Assembly (NCBI GenBank): GCA_028876385.1
Contig: JAGWSF010000060.1
Coordinates: 20,990-84,989, forward strand
Length of the DNA: 64,000 nt
Source: Acidobacteriota bacterium
GTDB lineage: Bacteria; Actinomycetota; Acidimicrobiia; Acidimicrobiales; Palsa-688
Reading direction: 5' to 3'
Positions 34,617-43,613 of this stretch are shown piece after piece. Within the stretch, counting starts at the first letter, position 1. Every line of letters begins with the position of its first letter. Made by a program: the position numbers and the translations under genes. A model generated the notes under the pieces. The model worked only from the letters and a program-made list of their open reading frames with translations. It ran no database searches and was not told the DNA's origin.

Positions 34617-35521
34617 TCTGCGAGGGCCGCGTGGTGGTCGTGACCGGGGCGGGCCGGGGACTGGGTCGGTCCCACGCCGTGGAGTTCGCCCGCCAAGGGG
34701 CGTCGGTCGTGGTGAACGACCTCGGCGCCACGCTGGATGGGAAGGGAAGCTCCTCCGGGCCGGCCGAGGAGGTGGCCGAGGAGATCAGAGCCCTGGGCGG
34801 GCAGGTGGTCATCGACGGCCACGACGTGGCCGACTGGGAGGGCTCGCGCCAGATCGTCCAGACGGCGGTCGAGCATTTCGGGGGCCTCGACGTGGTGGTC
34901 AACAACGCCGGGTTCGTCCGCGACCGGATGTTCGCCAACGCCACCGAGGACGAGTGGGACGCCGTGGTGCGGGTCCACCTGAAGGGGCACTTCTGCGTGG
35001 CCCGGTGGGCGGCCACCTACTGGAGGGACCGGGCCAAAGCCGGCGAGACCAACGACGCCCGCATCATCAACACCTCGTCGGGCGCCGGCCTCCTCGGCAG
35101 CGTCGGCCAGGCGGCCTATTCGGCGGCCAAGGGGGGGATCCTCTCGATGACCCTGGTGCAGGCCGCCGAGTTGGGACGCTACGGCGTCACGGCCAACGCC
35201 ATCGCACCCTCGGCGCGCACCCGCATGACCGAGGAGGTGTTCTCGGCCACCATGAAAGCCCCCGACGCGGGCGGCTTCGACGCCATGCACCCTGACAACG
35301 TGTCGCCGCTGGTGGTCTGGCTCGGCTCCCCCGAATCGGCGGGGATCACCGGGCGGGTGTTCGAAGTCGAAGGCGGCAAGATCGGGGTGGCCGACGGTTG
35401 GCAGCACGGACCGACGGTGGACAAGGGGGCCCGCTGGGACCCCGCCGAGATCGGTCCGGCGGTGCGGGACCTGCTCGCCGCCGCCCCCGCCCCGGCCCCG
35501 GTATACGGAGCCGGCGGGTGA
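34613..35521 (+). CDS. SDR family oxidoreductase (17beta-HSD4/MFE-2-like, Rv3548c-type)
   Basis: 302 aa. TGAGRGLGRSHA with VVVNDLG at the NAD site, NNAG, Ser in NTSSGAG and YSAAK are present. The layout resembles the dehydrogenase domain of peroxisomal MFE-2 and the SDR Rv3548c of the KstR2 regulon. It would oxidise a 3-hydroxyacyl-CoA during C/D-ring degradation. The start GTG 34613 overlaps the fadD3 stop by four bases, and its own stop overlaps ipdF the same way. Confidence 0.88.
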   Translation: MICEGRVVVVTGAGRGLGRSHAVEFARQGASVVVNDLGATLDGKGSSSGPAEEVAEEIRALGGQVVIDGHDVADWEGSRQIVQTAVEHFGGLDVVVNNAGFVRDRMFANATEDEWDAVVRVHLKGHFCVARWAATYWRDRAKAGETNDARIINTSSGAGLLGSVGQAAYSAAKGGILSMTLVQAAELGRYGVTANAIAPSARTRMTEEVFSATMKAPDAGGFDAMHPDNVSPLVVWLGSPESAGITGRVFEVEGGKIGVADGWQHGPTVDKGARWDPAEIGPAVRDLLAAAPAPAPVYGAGG

Positions 35522-36324
35522 CGAGCGGCGCCGGCGGCCTGTCGGCCGTGCCGGACTACCCCCCCGGCCACGGCCTGCTGCGTGACCGCACGGTGGTGGT
35601 CACCGCCGCGGCGGGCACCGGTATCGGCTTCGCCACGGCCCGCCGTTGCGTCGAGGAAGGGGCCCGGGTCCTCATAAGCGACGTCCACGAGAGGCGCCTC
35701 GGCGAGGCCGCCGAAGCCCTCGCCGCGCTCCCCGGCGCTTCCGGGCCGCCCGTGACGTGCCGCTGCGACGTGACCGTCGAGGCCGACGTGCAGGGGCTGA
35801 TCGACGCCGCCCGGTCCGAGTTCGGCCGCCTCGACGTGCTGGTCAACAACGCCGGCCTCGGTGGCACCGCCGAACTGGTGGACATGACCGACGAGCAGTG
35901 GGGGCGGGTCATGGACATCACCTTGAACGGGACCTTCCGCGTCACCCGGGCGGCTCTGCGCCTGATGCGTGACCAGGGGTCGGGGGTGATCGTCAACAAC
36001 GCGTCGGTGCTCGGATGGCGGGCCCAGGCCGGGCAGGCCCACTACGCCGCGGCCAAAGCGGGCGTCATGGCCCTCACCCGCTGCGCCGCCGTGGAGGCCG
36101 CCGCCTACGGGGTCCGGGTGAACGCCGTGCCCCCCAGCCTGGCCATGCACCCGTTCCTGGCCAAGGTGACCACCGACGAGCTGCTCGAGGAGCTGACCGG
36201 ACGGGAGGCCTTCGGGCGGGCCGCCGAGCCGTGGGAGGTGGCCAACGTCATCGTGTTCCTGGCCAGCGAATACAGCAGCTACCTCACCGGCGAGGTCGTG
36301 AGCGTGAGCAGCCAGCATCCGTGA
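35518..36324 (+). CDS. ipdF: SDR IpdF-like (5-hydroxy-HIC-CoA reductase/dehydrogenase of the C/D-ring pathway)
   Basis: 268 aa SDR. The unusual cofactor motif VVVTAAAGTGIG, the ISDVHERRLGE stretch, NNASVLGWRAQ, HYAAAK and the C-terminus SSYLTGEVVSVSSQHP agree with mycobacterial IpdF (Rv3559c). It acts on the hydroxylated HIP-CoA ring system. GTG 35518 overlaps the previous stop (GTGA); an upstream open frame is ignored. Confidence 0.9.
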   Translation: MTSGAGGLSAVPDYPPGHGLLRDRTVVVTAAAGTGIGFATARRCVEEGARVLISDVHERRLGEAAEALAALPGASGPPVTCRCDVTVEADVQGLIDAARSEFGRLDVLVNNAGLGGTAELVDMTDEQWGRVMDITLNGTFRVTRAALRLMRDQGSGVIVNNASVLGWRAQAGQAHYAAAKAGVMALTRCAAVEAAAYGVRVNAVPPSLAMHPFLAKVTTDELLEELTGREAFGRAAEPWEVANVIVFLASEYSSYLTGEVVSVSSQHP

Positions 36325-36719
36325 ACCCGGTCATCTTCGACGACCTCGACCAGCTTCTCGGGGCGGCGCCCCTCGACCTCGGGGGCACCGACTGGTCCGA
36401 GGTCACGGGCGAGGAGATCGACCGCTTCGAGGCGGCGACGGGCGGCCCGGTTTCCCCGTACCTGGCCCTGTCGCTCACCAACCGCTTCCTGCCGTCTCTG
36501 CTGGCGGTGCCGGGCGCGTCGAGCGGGGTCAACTACGGGACCGAAGGCGCCCGGTTCGGACCCCCGCTCGCCCCCGGGGACCGCATACGGGTCAAGGCGT
36601 CACTGCAGTCGTCGGCGGCGGTGGCCGGTGGCGTCCAGACGGTCGTGGAGATCCGCGTCGAGGTGGAGGGGGCCGAGCCGGCCTGCGTGGTCCAGTCGGT
36701 CTCGCGGTGGCTGCGGTGA
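36321..36719 (+). CDS. MaoC-like hot-dog protein lacking the hydratase motif
   Basis: 132 aa. The N-terminus GTDWSEVTGEEIDRFEAATG and the later SLTNRFLPSLL, GVNYGTE, PLAPGDRIRV and VVEIRVEVEG match MaoC dehydratases. The catalytic loop that normally follows ATGD (Asp-x-x-x-x-His) is missing: the protein goes from EAATGG directly to PVSPYLALSL. It may be a non-catalytic partner subunit, as seen in heteromeric steroid MaoC hydratases, or a pseudoenzyme. GTG 36321 and its stop both sit in GTGA overlaps with neighbours. Confidence 0.8.
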   Translation: MNPVIFDDLDQLLGAAPLDLGGTDWSEVTGEEIDRFEAATGGPVSPYLALSLTNRFLPSLLAVPGASSGVNYGTEGARFGPPLAPGDRIRVKASLQSSAAVAGGVQTVVEIRVEVEGAEPACVVQSVSRWLR

Positions 36720-37492
36720 GCACCGCCCCCACCGCCAACCCCGGCGACGGACCCGTAGCTTTGGTCACCGGCGGTGCCAAAGGCCTCGGACGAGCCCTGG
36801 TCGGGGCTTTCGCCGAGGCCGGGTATCGGGTGGCGGCCTGCGGCCGCCACCAGCCCGAGACACCCTTCGCCGGCGAGTTCGTGCTCTGCGACGTGCGCGA
36901 CGCCGACCAGGTCGCCGCCATGGTGGCCGAGGTCCACGCCCGGATGGGCCGGATCGACGTGCTGGTCAACAACGCCGGCGGGACCCCGTACGCGCTGGCC
37001 GACGCCATGAGCCCGCGCCTGTTCGAGCGGGTCGTCGCCCTCAACCTGGTGGCCCCCTTCTACGTGGCCCAGCAGGTGAACCGGATAATGCAGGCCCAGG
37101 ACGCCGGGGGCGTGATCGTCAACATCGGCAGCGTCGCCGCCCAGCGCCCGGCCCCTCACTCGGTGCCCTACGCGGCAGCCAAGAACGGGCTGACCGGCCT
37201 GACCCGGGGCCTGGCCATCGAGTGGGCGCCCAAGGTGCGTGTCGTGCAGGTCACCCCGGGGCTGCTGAGGACCGAACTGGTCGCCGAGACCTACGGGCCC
37301 AACGTGGCCGCGGTCGAGGCCACCATCCCCGCCGGCCGCTTCGCCACCGGCGCCGACGTGGCCGCGGTGTGCGTCAACGTTTGCAGTGCCTCCATGGCCT
37401 ACCTCACCGGGGCCGAGATCGTCGTCGACGGCGGAGGCGAGATCCCGGCCTGGATGCTGGCCATGGGGCCGGTCGGCGGAGTGGAGGAGTAG
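36716..37492 (+). CDS. SDR family oxidoreductase (Rv3549c-like)
   Basis: 258 aa classical SDR: TGGAKGLGRA, NNAGG, Ser in NIGSVAA, YAAAK and the terminal AEIVVDGGGEIPAWM. The last segment recalls Rv3549c of the mycobacterial KstR2 regulon; its exact step is unknown. GTG 36716 overlaps the MaoC stop by four bases. A slightly longer start, GTG 36707, is also possible. The fadE gene follows after 4 bp. Confidence 0.88.
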   Translation: MSTAPTANPGDGPVALVTGGAKGLGRALVGAFAEAGYRVAACGRHQPETPFAGEFVLCDVRDADQVAAMVAEVHARMGRIDVLVNNAGGTPYALADAMSPRLFERVVALNLVAPFYVAQQVNRIMQAQDAGGVIVNIGSVAAQRPAPHSVPYAAAKNGLTGLTRGLAIEWAPKVRVVQVTPGLLRTELVAETYGPNVAAVEATIPAGRFATGADVAAVCVNVCSASMAYLTGAEIVVDGGGEIPAWMLAMGPVGGVEE

Positions 37493-37496
37493 AGCT

Positions 37497-38639
37497 GTGG
37501 ACCTGACCTGGTCTCGGGCCGACGAGGATTTCCGGGCCGAGGCCCGCTCCTGGCTGGAGGCCAACGTGCCCCGGCCGGCCCTGCCCTCGGGTGACACCCG
37601 CGAGGGCTTCGCCCGCCACCTGGAGTGGGAGCGGCACCTGTTCGAGAACCACTGGTCGGTGGTCTCCTGGCCCGAGGAGTACGGCGGCCGGGGGGCCAGC
37701 CTGTGGCAGTGGCTCATCTTCGAGGAGGAGTACTACCGGGCCGGAGCCCCGCAGCGGGTGACCCAGAACGGGATCTTCCTGCTGGCCCCGACGGTGTTCG
37801 AGTTCGGCACCCCCGAGCAGCAGCAGCGCATCCTCCCCCGGATGGCGGCCGCCGAGGACCTGTGGTGCCAGGGCTGGTCGGAGCCCGGCGCCGGCAGCGA
37901 CCTGGCCGGAATCACCAGTCGGGCCGAGCCGGTGGAAGGGGGCTGGGCCCTGACCGGCCAGAAGATCTGGACCACCAGAGGGGCGTTCTGCACCCACCTG
38001 TTCGGCTTGTTCCGGACCGATCCCGACTCGACCCGTCACCGGGGCTTGACCTACTTCCTGGTCCCCCTCGACGCCCCGGGGGTGACGGTACGGGGCTTCG
38101 GTCGACTCGACGGCGACGAAGGGTTCGCCGAGGTGTTCTTCGACGGCGTCGTGGTCGCCGAGGACGCCGTGCTCGGCGGGGTCGGTCAGGGCTGGTCGGT
38201 GGCGATGGCGACCACCGGCTCCGAGCGCGGTCTCACGCTGCGCTCGCCGGGGCGGTTCTCGGCGGTGGTCACGAGGCTGGTCGACCTGGCCCGACGTTCG
38301 GCCGGCCCCGGCGGCCCGCCCGACCCGCTCCTCGCCGACCAGGTGGTGAGAGGGTGGATGGAAGCCGAGGCCTATCGGCTCTTCACCCTCCAGGCGGTCA
38401 CCGCGCTGGCCGGCGGGGCCCGCCCCGGTGCCGAGTCGAGCCTCAACAAGATCTGGTGGTCGGAGCTGGACATCCACCTGCACGAGACCGCCCTCGCTCT
38501 GCAAGGCGATGCCGCCGAGCTCGACGACGCGTGGATGCGGGGCTTCGAGTTCTCGCTGTCGGGCCCGATATACGCCGGCACCAACGAGATCCAGCGCAAC
38601 ATCGCCGCCGAGCGACTGCTCGGCCTGCCGAGGAGCTGA
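37497..38639 (+). CDS. fadE30: Acyl-CoA dehydrogenase FadE30-like
   Basis: 380 aa. The ACAD fold is complete: GWSEPGAGSDLAGI (flavin/substrate loop), QKIWTTRG, GSERGLTL and the C-terminal YAGTNEIQRNIAAERLLGLP. In mycobacteria FadE30 dehydrogenates the CoA ester of 5-hydroxy-HIP; here the identity follows from order fadD3-ipdF-fadE. GTG 37497 has GGAGG nine bases upstream, chosen over an upstream open frame. Confidence 0.86.
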   Translation: MDLTWSRADEDFRAEARSWLEANVPRPALPSGDTREGFARHLEWERHLFENHWSVVSWPEEYGGRGASLWQWLIFEEEYYRAGAPQRVTQNGIFLLAPTVFEFGTPEQQQRILPRMAAAEDLWCQGWSEPGAGSDLAGITSRAEPVEGGWALTGQKIWTTRGAFCTHLFGLFRTDPDSTRHRGLTYFLVPLDAPGVTVRGFGRLDGDEGFAEVFFDGVVVAEDAVLGGVGQGWSVAMATTGSERGLTLRSPGRFSAVVTRLVDLARRSAGPGGPPDPLLADQVVRGWMEAEAYRLFTLQAVTALAGGARPGAESSLNKIWWSELDIHLHETALALQGDAAELDDAWMRGFEFSLSGPIYAGTNEIQRNIAAERLLGLPRS

Positions 38640-38645
38640 GCCACC

Positions 38646-39647
38646 GTGTACTTCGGCTTCGACGAGGACCAGATCGCCGTCAAGGAGGCAGTAGTGGCCC
38701 TGCTCGACAAGCGGGCCGGGCTGACGGTCCTGCAGCAGGCCTGGTCGGACCCCGCCGCGGCGGCGGCGTGGGCGGTGTGGCCGGACCTGGCCGACATGGG
38801 GGTGCAGGGGCTCCTCGCCCCCGAGTCCGCCGGTGGTTCGGGCCTGGGTTGGGTCACCACGGCACTCGTTTTGTCTGAGGCGGGGCGGGTCGCCCTGCCG
38901 CTGCCCCTGGCCGAGACGGCCGCCATCGGGGTGCCCCTGCTCGCCTCGGCCGGGGACCCGGCCGGCATCCTCGCGTCGGTCGTGGCGGGGCGGGCCGTGG
39001 TGACCGTGGCCTCCGGTACCGGTGAGCCGGACGGAGGGGCGCGACCCCGGGTCCCGGCCGCCAGCCGGGCCGACTGGTTCGTGCTGGGGGACCGCCTCTA
39101 CGGGCGCGACGACGTCGTCCTGCGCCCGGTGGCCTCGGTCGACGCGACCCGGGACCTGGCTGAGGTGGAGGTCCGGGGCGACGGTCTGGTGGTGGGATCA
39201 CCCCTCGCCTACGGGGCCCTGGCCACCGCCGCCGTCCTGGTCGGGCTGGGCCGGGCGCTGGTGTCGACCACCGTGGAGTACGTGAAGGATCGCCACCAGT
39301 TCGGGGTCCCCGTGGGCAGCTTCCAGGCGGTGAAGCACCAGTTGGCCGACGCCGCCATGCACGTGGAGTTCGCCGCCCCCGCGGTGTGGGCGGCGGCGTG
39401 GGAGATGGACCAGCGGGGCGGAGACGACGGCGGGGTCGCGCCGTCGGTGTCGCTGGCCAAGGCCCTGGCCTCCGACGCCGCCGAGAGAGCGGCCCGCACC
39501 GCCCTGCAGTGTCACGGCGCCATGGGCTACACCGACGACTACCACCTGCACCTGTGGCTGAAGCGGGTGTGGTGTCTCAGCCCGGCGTTCGGTTCGGCCC
39601 GCTGGCACCGCCGGCGGGTGGGCGTGGACATGGGGCTGTACGGCTGA
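38646..39647 (+). CDS. Acyl-CoA dehydrogenase, short FadE32/33-type subunit
   Basis: 333 aa, shorter than the ~380 aa of self-sufficient ACADs. It has the C-terminal ACAD part with DRHQFGVPVGSFQAVKH and QCHGAMGYTDDYHLHLWLKR. The middle beta domain is reduced. This form is typical of steroid ACADs that work as alpha2beta2 heteromers, such as FadE31-FadE33, so it may pair with the gene before it. GTG start at 38646, six bases after the fadE30-like stop. Confidence 0.85.
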   Translation: MYFGFDEDQIAVKEAVVALLDKRAGLTVLQQAWSDPAAAAAWAVWPDLADMGVQGLLAPESAGGSGLGWVTTALVLSEAGRVALPLPLAETAAIGVPLLASAGDPAGILASVVAGRAVVTVASGTGEPDGGARPRVPAASRADWFVLGDRLYGRDDVVLRPVASVDATRDLAEVEVRGDGLVVGSPLAYGALATAAVLVGLGRALVSTTVEYVKDRHQFGVPVGSFQAVKHQLADAAMHVEFAAPAVWAAAWEMDQRGGDDGGVAPSVSLAKALASDAAERAARTALQCHGAMGYTDDYHLHLWLKRVWCLSPAFGSARWHRRRVGVDMGLYG

Positions 39648-39690
39648 ACCGGTAGGATCGGCACGCCACTACCAGGAGGGAAGGGAACGA

Positions 39691-40842
39691 ATGCCTGAGG
39701 CTTACATCGTGGACGCGGTGAGGACCCCGGTGGGCCGACGGGGCGGCGGCCTGGCCGACGTGCACCCCGCCGATCTGGGTGCCGCCTCTTTGAGCGCCCT
39801 GATGGACCGCACCGGCATCGACCCGGCGGCGGTGGAAGACGTGGTGTTCGGCTGTCTCGACACCATCGGCCCCCAGGCCGGCGACATCGCCCGCACCTGC
39901 TGGTTGGCTGCCGGGCTCCCCGAGGAAGTGCCGGGCACGACCATCGACCGCCAGTGCGGGTCCTCGCAGCAGGCCATCCATTTCGCCGCCCAGGCGGTCA
40001 TGTCGGGGACCTCCGACGTGGTGGTGGCCGGCGGGGTGCAGAACATGAGCCGCATCCCCATCAGCTCGGCCATGGTCGTGGGTCAGCAGTTCGGCTTCGA
40101 CGATCCCTTCAGTGGCTCGGTCGGCTGGCAGAAGCGCTATGGCACCCAGGAGATCTCCCAGTTCCGGGGTGCGGAGATGATCGCCGAGCGCTGGAACCTC
40201 TCGCGCGAGGACATGGAGCGCTTCGCCCTCGAATCGCACCGCCGGGCCGTGACAGCCATCGACGAGGGACGTTTCGAGACCCAGGTGGTGCCCCTCGCCG
40301 GGGTGGCCGTCGACGAAGGGCCGCGCCGGGACACCTCCCTCGAGAAGATGGCCAAGCTGGCCCCACTCGCCGAGGGCGGCCGCCTGACCGCCGCCGTGTC
40401 CAGTCAGATCTCCGACGCGTCGGCGGCCGTGCTGATCGTCAACGAGCGCGGCCTGCAGACCCACGGGCTGAAGCCCCGGGCCCGCATCCACCACCTCAGC
40501 GTGCGGGCCAACGACCCGGTGATCATGCTTACCGCGCCCATCCCCGCCACCGAGTACGCGCTCGACAAGGCGGGCATGACCATCGACCAGATCGACCTGG
40601 TCGAGATCAACGAGGCCTTCGCGTCGGTGGTCCTGGCCTGGCTGGCCGAGACCAAGGCGGACCCGGCCAAGGTGAACGTCAACGGCGGGGCCATCGCCCT
40701 CGGTCATCCTCTCGGCGCGACCGGCGCCCGGCTCATGACCACGCTGCTCTGCGAACTGGAACGCACCGGCGGCCGCTACGGGCTGCAGACCATGTGCGAA
40801 GGCGGCGGCCAGGCCAACGTGACCATAATCGAGCGTCTGTAG
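39691..40842 (+). CDS. fadA6: Acetyl-CoA acetyltransferase FadA6-like
   Basis: 383 aa thiolase. The nucleophilic cysteine is in DRQCGSSQQAI, His in EINEAFA, and the GGAIALGHPLGATGAR and CEGGGQANVTI motifs complete the active site. FadA6 thiolyses the ring-opened C/D-ring intermediate. The ribosome binding site AGGAGGGAAGG precedes ATG 39691. It is the last gene of the plus-strand run that begins with hsaG. Confidence 0.93.
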   Translation: MPEAYIVDAVRTPVGRRGGGLADVHPADLGAASLSALMDRTGIDPAAVEDVVFGCLDTIGPQAGDIARTCWLAAGLPEEVPGTTIDRQCGSSQQAIHFAAQAVMSGTSDVVVAGGVQNMSRIPISSAMVVGQQFGFDDPFSGSVGWQKRYGTQEISQFRGAEMIAERWNLSREDMERFALESHRRAVTAIDEGRFETQVVPLAGVAVDEGPRRDTSLEKMAKLAPLAEGGRLTAAVSSQISDASAAVLIVNERGLQTHGLKPRARIHHLSVRANDPVIMLTAPIPATEYALDKAGMTIDQIDLVEINEAFASVVLAWLAETKADPAKVNVNGGAIALGHPLGATGARLMTTLLCELERTGGRYGLQTMCEGGGQANVTIIERL

Positions 40843-40851
40843 GCCGCCCCC

Positions 40852-40890
40852 GGGATTGACCTCGCTCCCGGGCTTGATCTCGCTCCCGGG
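40852..40890. repeat. 18-bp tandem duplication after fadA6
   Basis: GGGATTGACCTCGCTCCC (40852-40869) is followed by GGGCTTGATCTCGCTCCC (40870-40887) and GGG. It lies between the convergent fadA6 and NTF2-like genes, 10 bases past the fadA6 stop. Confidence 0.85.
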
Positions 40891-40895
40891 TGGCG

Positions 40896-41330
40896 TCAGC
40901 GGCGAACCGTGGTGGGTATCTCCACGAACCCTCGGCGTCGAGCGAAGCGCCAACGGCCCCGTTCCCGCACGAGGTCGTCCTCGTGGTGACCGACCATGCC
41001 GACGGCGGGGTTGGCGTCGTCGGCGGGATTGATCACCGTCCACATGACCCGGGCCCGGGCCCGGTCGCCGTCGAGATCGATCACCGGGCTGGTTATGAGG
41101 TGCAGGGAGCCTCCCGAGCCGCCCACCCGTCTCATCATGGCTTCGATCTCGGCAGGCCCCCGGGCCCTCCCTAGCGGTCCCAGCATCAGCTCCCCGTCGT
41201 CGGCGAACAGCCCTGCGTAGGCGGCGAAATCGCCCTGGTCGAGCAGCTGCCCGTAGTCGATGAACAGCTGGCGGATCTCCTCCAGATCCTCCAGTCGACG
41301 CAGACGCGCCTCGATGGGGTCCCCGGTCAC
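40896..41330 (-). CDS. SnoaL/NTF2-like protein (ketosteroid isomerase fold)
   Basis: 144 aa. N-terminal helix LRRLEDLEEIRQLFIDYGQLLDQ, then FADDGELMLGP, GPAEIEAMMRR, and paired strands ending GRWRFARRRG. This is the NTF2 fold, used by isomerases, cyclases and hydratases. No catalytic Asp/Tyr pair can be confirmed. GTG 41330 lies 22 bp after ipdC, closing the minus-strand operon. Confidence 0.82.
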   Translation of the reverse strand: MTGDPIEARLRRLEDLEEIRQLFIDYGQLLDQGDFAAYAGLFADDGELMLGPLGRARGPAEIEAMMRRVGGSGGSLHLITSPVIDLDGDRARARVMWTVINPADDANPAVGMVGHHEDDLVRERGRWRFARRRGFVEIPTTVRR

Positions 41331-41352
41331 CGCCCGGCCCCCGGGGCGGTCC

Positions 41353-42429
41353 TCACTCGACCCCGGCGGCGTCGGTGACCGCCGCCAGCCGGGCGAGAGT
41401 GGCCCGGGCCTGCTCGACAATGGACTCGATCAGCTCGGCGACGGTCGGCAGCTCGTCGATCAGACCGGTGACCTGACCGGTTGGGAGGATCCCGGCTTCG
41501 AGCCGGCCCTCCACCATGGTGGCCCGGGTGAGCATGGGGGCGTTGGCGGCCATGGCCACCTGGGCCCAGGTGAGCTCCCCGTTGCGCTTCATGGCCAGGC
41601 CCTCACGGACCAGGCCGCCGAGGGACGTCTCGGTCAGACGCCGCAGGCGCAGGGCGTTACCCGCAGCCCGGGCCATCACCAACGCCGACGGGCCCGACGA
41701 CAGACGGTCGACCAGCGAGGTGCGGATGACCCGCTGAGGCGCCCCGTCGATGGCCCGGGTCACCACGGTGTCGGTCAGGGCGGCGGCCAGGTACCGGGCC
41801 TTGACCGGGTCGGGCACGGTGCTCTCCTTGGTGAGCAGGAAGCGGGTGCCCATGGCGACACCCGACGCACCCCACGCCAACGCCGCCACCAGGCCGCGCC
41901 CGTCGTGGAAGCCTCCGGCGCCCATCACCGGCACGTCCACCATGGCGGTCACGCGCGGCAGGAGGAGGCTGGTGGGTATCTGGCCGGTGTGGCCGCCGCC
42001 TTCCTGGCCCTGGGCGATCACCGCGTCGACGCCCATGGCCACGACCTTCTCGGCGTGGCGGGGCGCGGCGATGGTCGGCATGCACACCACGCCGGCGTCC
42101 TTGAGACGGGCGATGAGGGCGGCGTTGGGGGCCTGGGCGAAGCTGGCGACGCGCACCTTCTCGGTCACCATCAACGCCACGAACCGGTCGATCTCGGCGT
42201 GGTCGGAGCGCAGGTTGACGCCGAAGGGATTACCGGTGCGGTCCTTCACCTCGGCGATGGCCCGCTTCAGCTCGTCGTAGGTCATGGTGGCCGAGGCGAT
42301 CACCCCCAGGCCGCCGGCCGAGGAGGTGGCGGCCGCCAGCCGGGCCCCGGCGACCCAGCCCATGCCGGTCTGGACGATCGGGTAGCGGACCCCCAGCAGG
42401 TCGCAGGCGGGGGTGTGCAGCGCGCTCAT
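41353..42429 (-). CDS. ipdC: Nitronate monooxygenase-like flavoprotein IpdC
   Basis: 358 aa NPD-family TIM barrel. The start TPACDLLGVRYPIVQTGMGWVAG, the flavin loop AQGQEGGGHTG and the glycine-rich MGAGGFHDG phosphate site are present. IpdC acts in the HIP pathway with IpdAB and EchA20 in mycobacteria. The ATG at 42429 overlaps the stop of the upstream thiolase by four bases (ATGA). Confidence 0.9.
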   Translation of the reverse strand: MSALHTPACDLLGVRYPIVQTGMGWVAGARLAAATSSAGGLGVIASATMTYDELKRAIAEVKDRTGNPFGVNLRSDHAEIDRFVALMVTEKVRVASFAQAPNAALIARLKDAGVVCMPTIAAPRHAEKVVAMGVDAVIAQGQEGGGHTGQIPTSLLLPRVTAMVDVPVMGAGGFHDGRGLVAALAWGASGVAMGTRFLLTKESTVPDPVKARYLAAALTDTVVTRAIDGAPQRVIRTSLVDRLSSGPSALVMARAAGNALRLRRLTETSLGGLVREGLAMKRNGELTWAQVAMAANAPMLTRATMVEGRLEAGILPTGQVTGLIDELPTVAELIESIVEQARATLARLAAVTDAAGVE

Positions 42430-43613
42430 CGCGACAGGATCACGCACGAGCCGTGGCCGAACAGGCCCTGGTTGATGGTCAAACCCACCTGGGCGCCCTC
42501 CACCTGGCGGACCCCGGCCTGGCCGCGCAGCTGCCATGTGACCTCGCACACCTGGGCGATGGCCTGGGCCGGTACCGCTTCCCCGAAGGAGGCCAAGCCT
42601 CCCGAGGGGTTCACCGGGATGCGACCCCCGAGGGTCGTATCCCCGGCGTGGAGCAGCTTCTCGGCCTCGCCCGGCGCGCACAGCCCGATGTCCTCGTACC
42701 AGTCGAGCTCCAACGCCGTCGACAGGTCATAGACCTCGGCCAGCGACAGATCGTCGGGCCCGACCCCGGCCTCCTCGTAGGCGGCCGACGCAATGGAGGG
42801 ACGGAACCCCTCATCGGGGGCGGCCACCGAGGCCGCCGAGTCGGTGGCGATGTCGGGCAGGTCGAGGGCCGTGTTGGGAAAGCGCGGGGTCACCGTAGAG
42901 ACGGCCCTGATGCGCACGTCACCCCGGCCGAGGCGGCGGGCGGTGTCCATCGACGACAGGACCACCGCGGCCGCCCCGTCGGAGGTGGCGCAGATGTCGA
43001 GCAGGCGCAGCGGATCGCAGACCACCGGGGAGGCCGCGACCTCCTCTGCGGTCACCTCGCCGCGGTAGCGGGCGTTGGGGTTGTGCAGGCCGTGGCGGGC
43101 GTTCTTCACCTTCACCATGGCGAAGTCGGCGGGGTCGGCCCCGTAGAGGTCCATGCGGCGCCGGGCGTACATACCGAAAAAGGCCGGGTTGGTGGCACCG
43201 ATCAGGCGGAACCGCAGCCAGTCGGGATCGTCCCATCGCTCCCCGGCGTTGGGGGCCAGGAAGCCTTTGGGGGTGGTGTCGGCCCCGACGACCAACGCCA
43301 GGTCGCACAGGCCGGCGAGGATCCTGGTCCGCGCCGCCTCTATGGCCGCCGAACCGGACGCACAAGCGGCGTAGCAGGTCGCCACCCGGGCGCCGTTCCA
43401 GCCGAGAGCCCGGGCCATGGTGGAGCCGGCGACGTAGCCGCCGTACCCGTTGCGCACCGTCTCGCCGCCGACCACGAAATCGATGTCGGACCACGCCACG
43501 CCGGCGTCGTCGAGGGCGGCCCGGGCGGCGGTCAGGCCGTACCCGACGAAGTTGCGTCCCCACTTGCCCCACGGGTGCATGCCCACCCCGATCACTGCCA
43601 CCGGTTCAGTCAC
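42426..43613 (-). CDS. Ltp-type thiolase-fold aldolase (Ltp3/Ltp4-like)
   Basis: 395 aa. The N-terminal half has AACASGSAAI at the nucleophile position. The C-terminal half carries AEVYDLSTALELDWYEDIGLC and NPSGGLASFGEAVPAQAI. The GHP histidine of true thiolases is absent (FGEAVP instead), as in the steroid aldolase Ltp2 group. With the DUF35 partner it may cleave a beta-hydroxyacyl-CoA by retro-aldol reaction. GTG 43613 overlaps the DUF35 gene by 8 bp. Confidence 0.87.
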   Translation of the reverse strand: MTEPVAVIGVGMHPWGKWGRNFVGYGLTAARAALDDAGVAWSDIDFVVGGETVRNGYGGYVAGSTMARALGWNGARVATCYAACASGSAAIEAARTRILAGLCDLALVVGADTTPKGFLAPNAGERWDDPDWLRFRLIGATNPAFFGMYARRRMDLYGADPADFAMVKVKNARHGLHNPNARYRGEVTAEEVAASPVVCDPLRLLDICATSDGAAAVVLSSMDTARRLGRGDVRIRAVSTVTPRFPNTALDLPDIATDSAASVAAPDEGFRPSIASAAYEEAGVGPDDLSLAEVYDLSTALELDWYEDIGLCAPGEAEKLLHAGDTTLGGRIPVNPSGGLASFGEAVPAQAIAQVCEVTWQLRGQAGVRQVEGAQVGLTINQGLFGHGSCVILSR

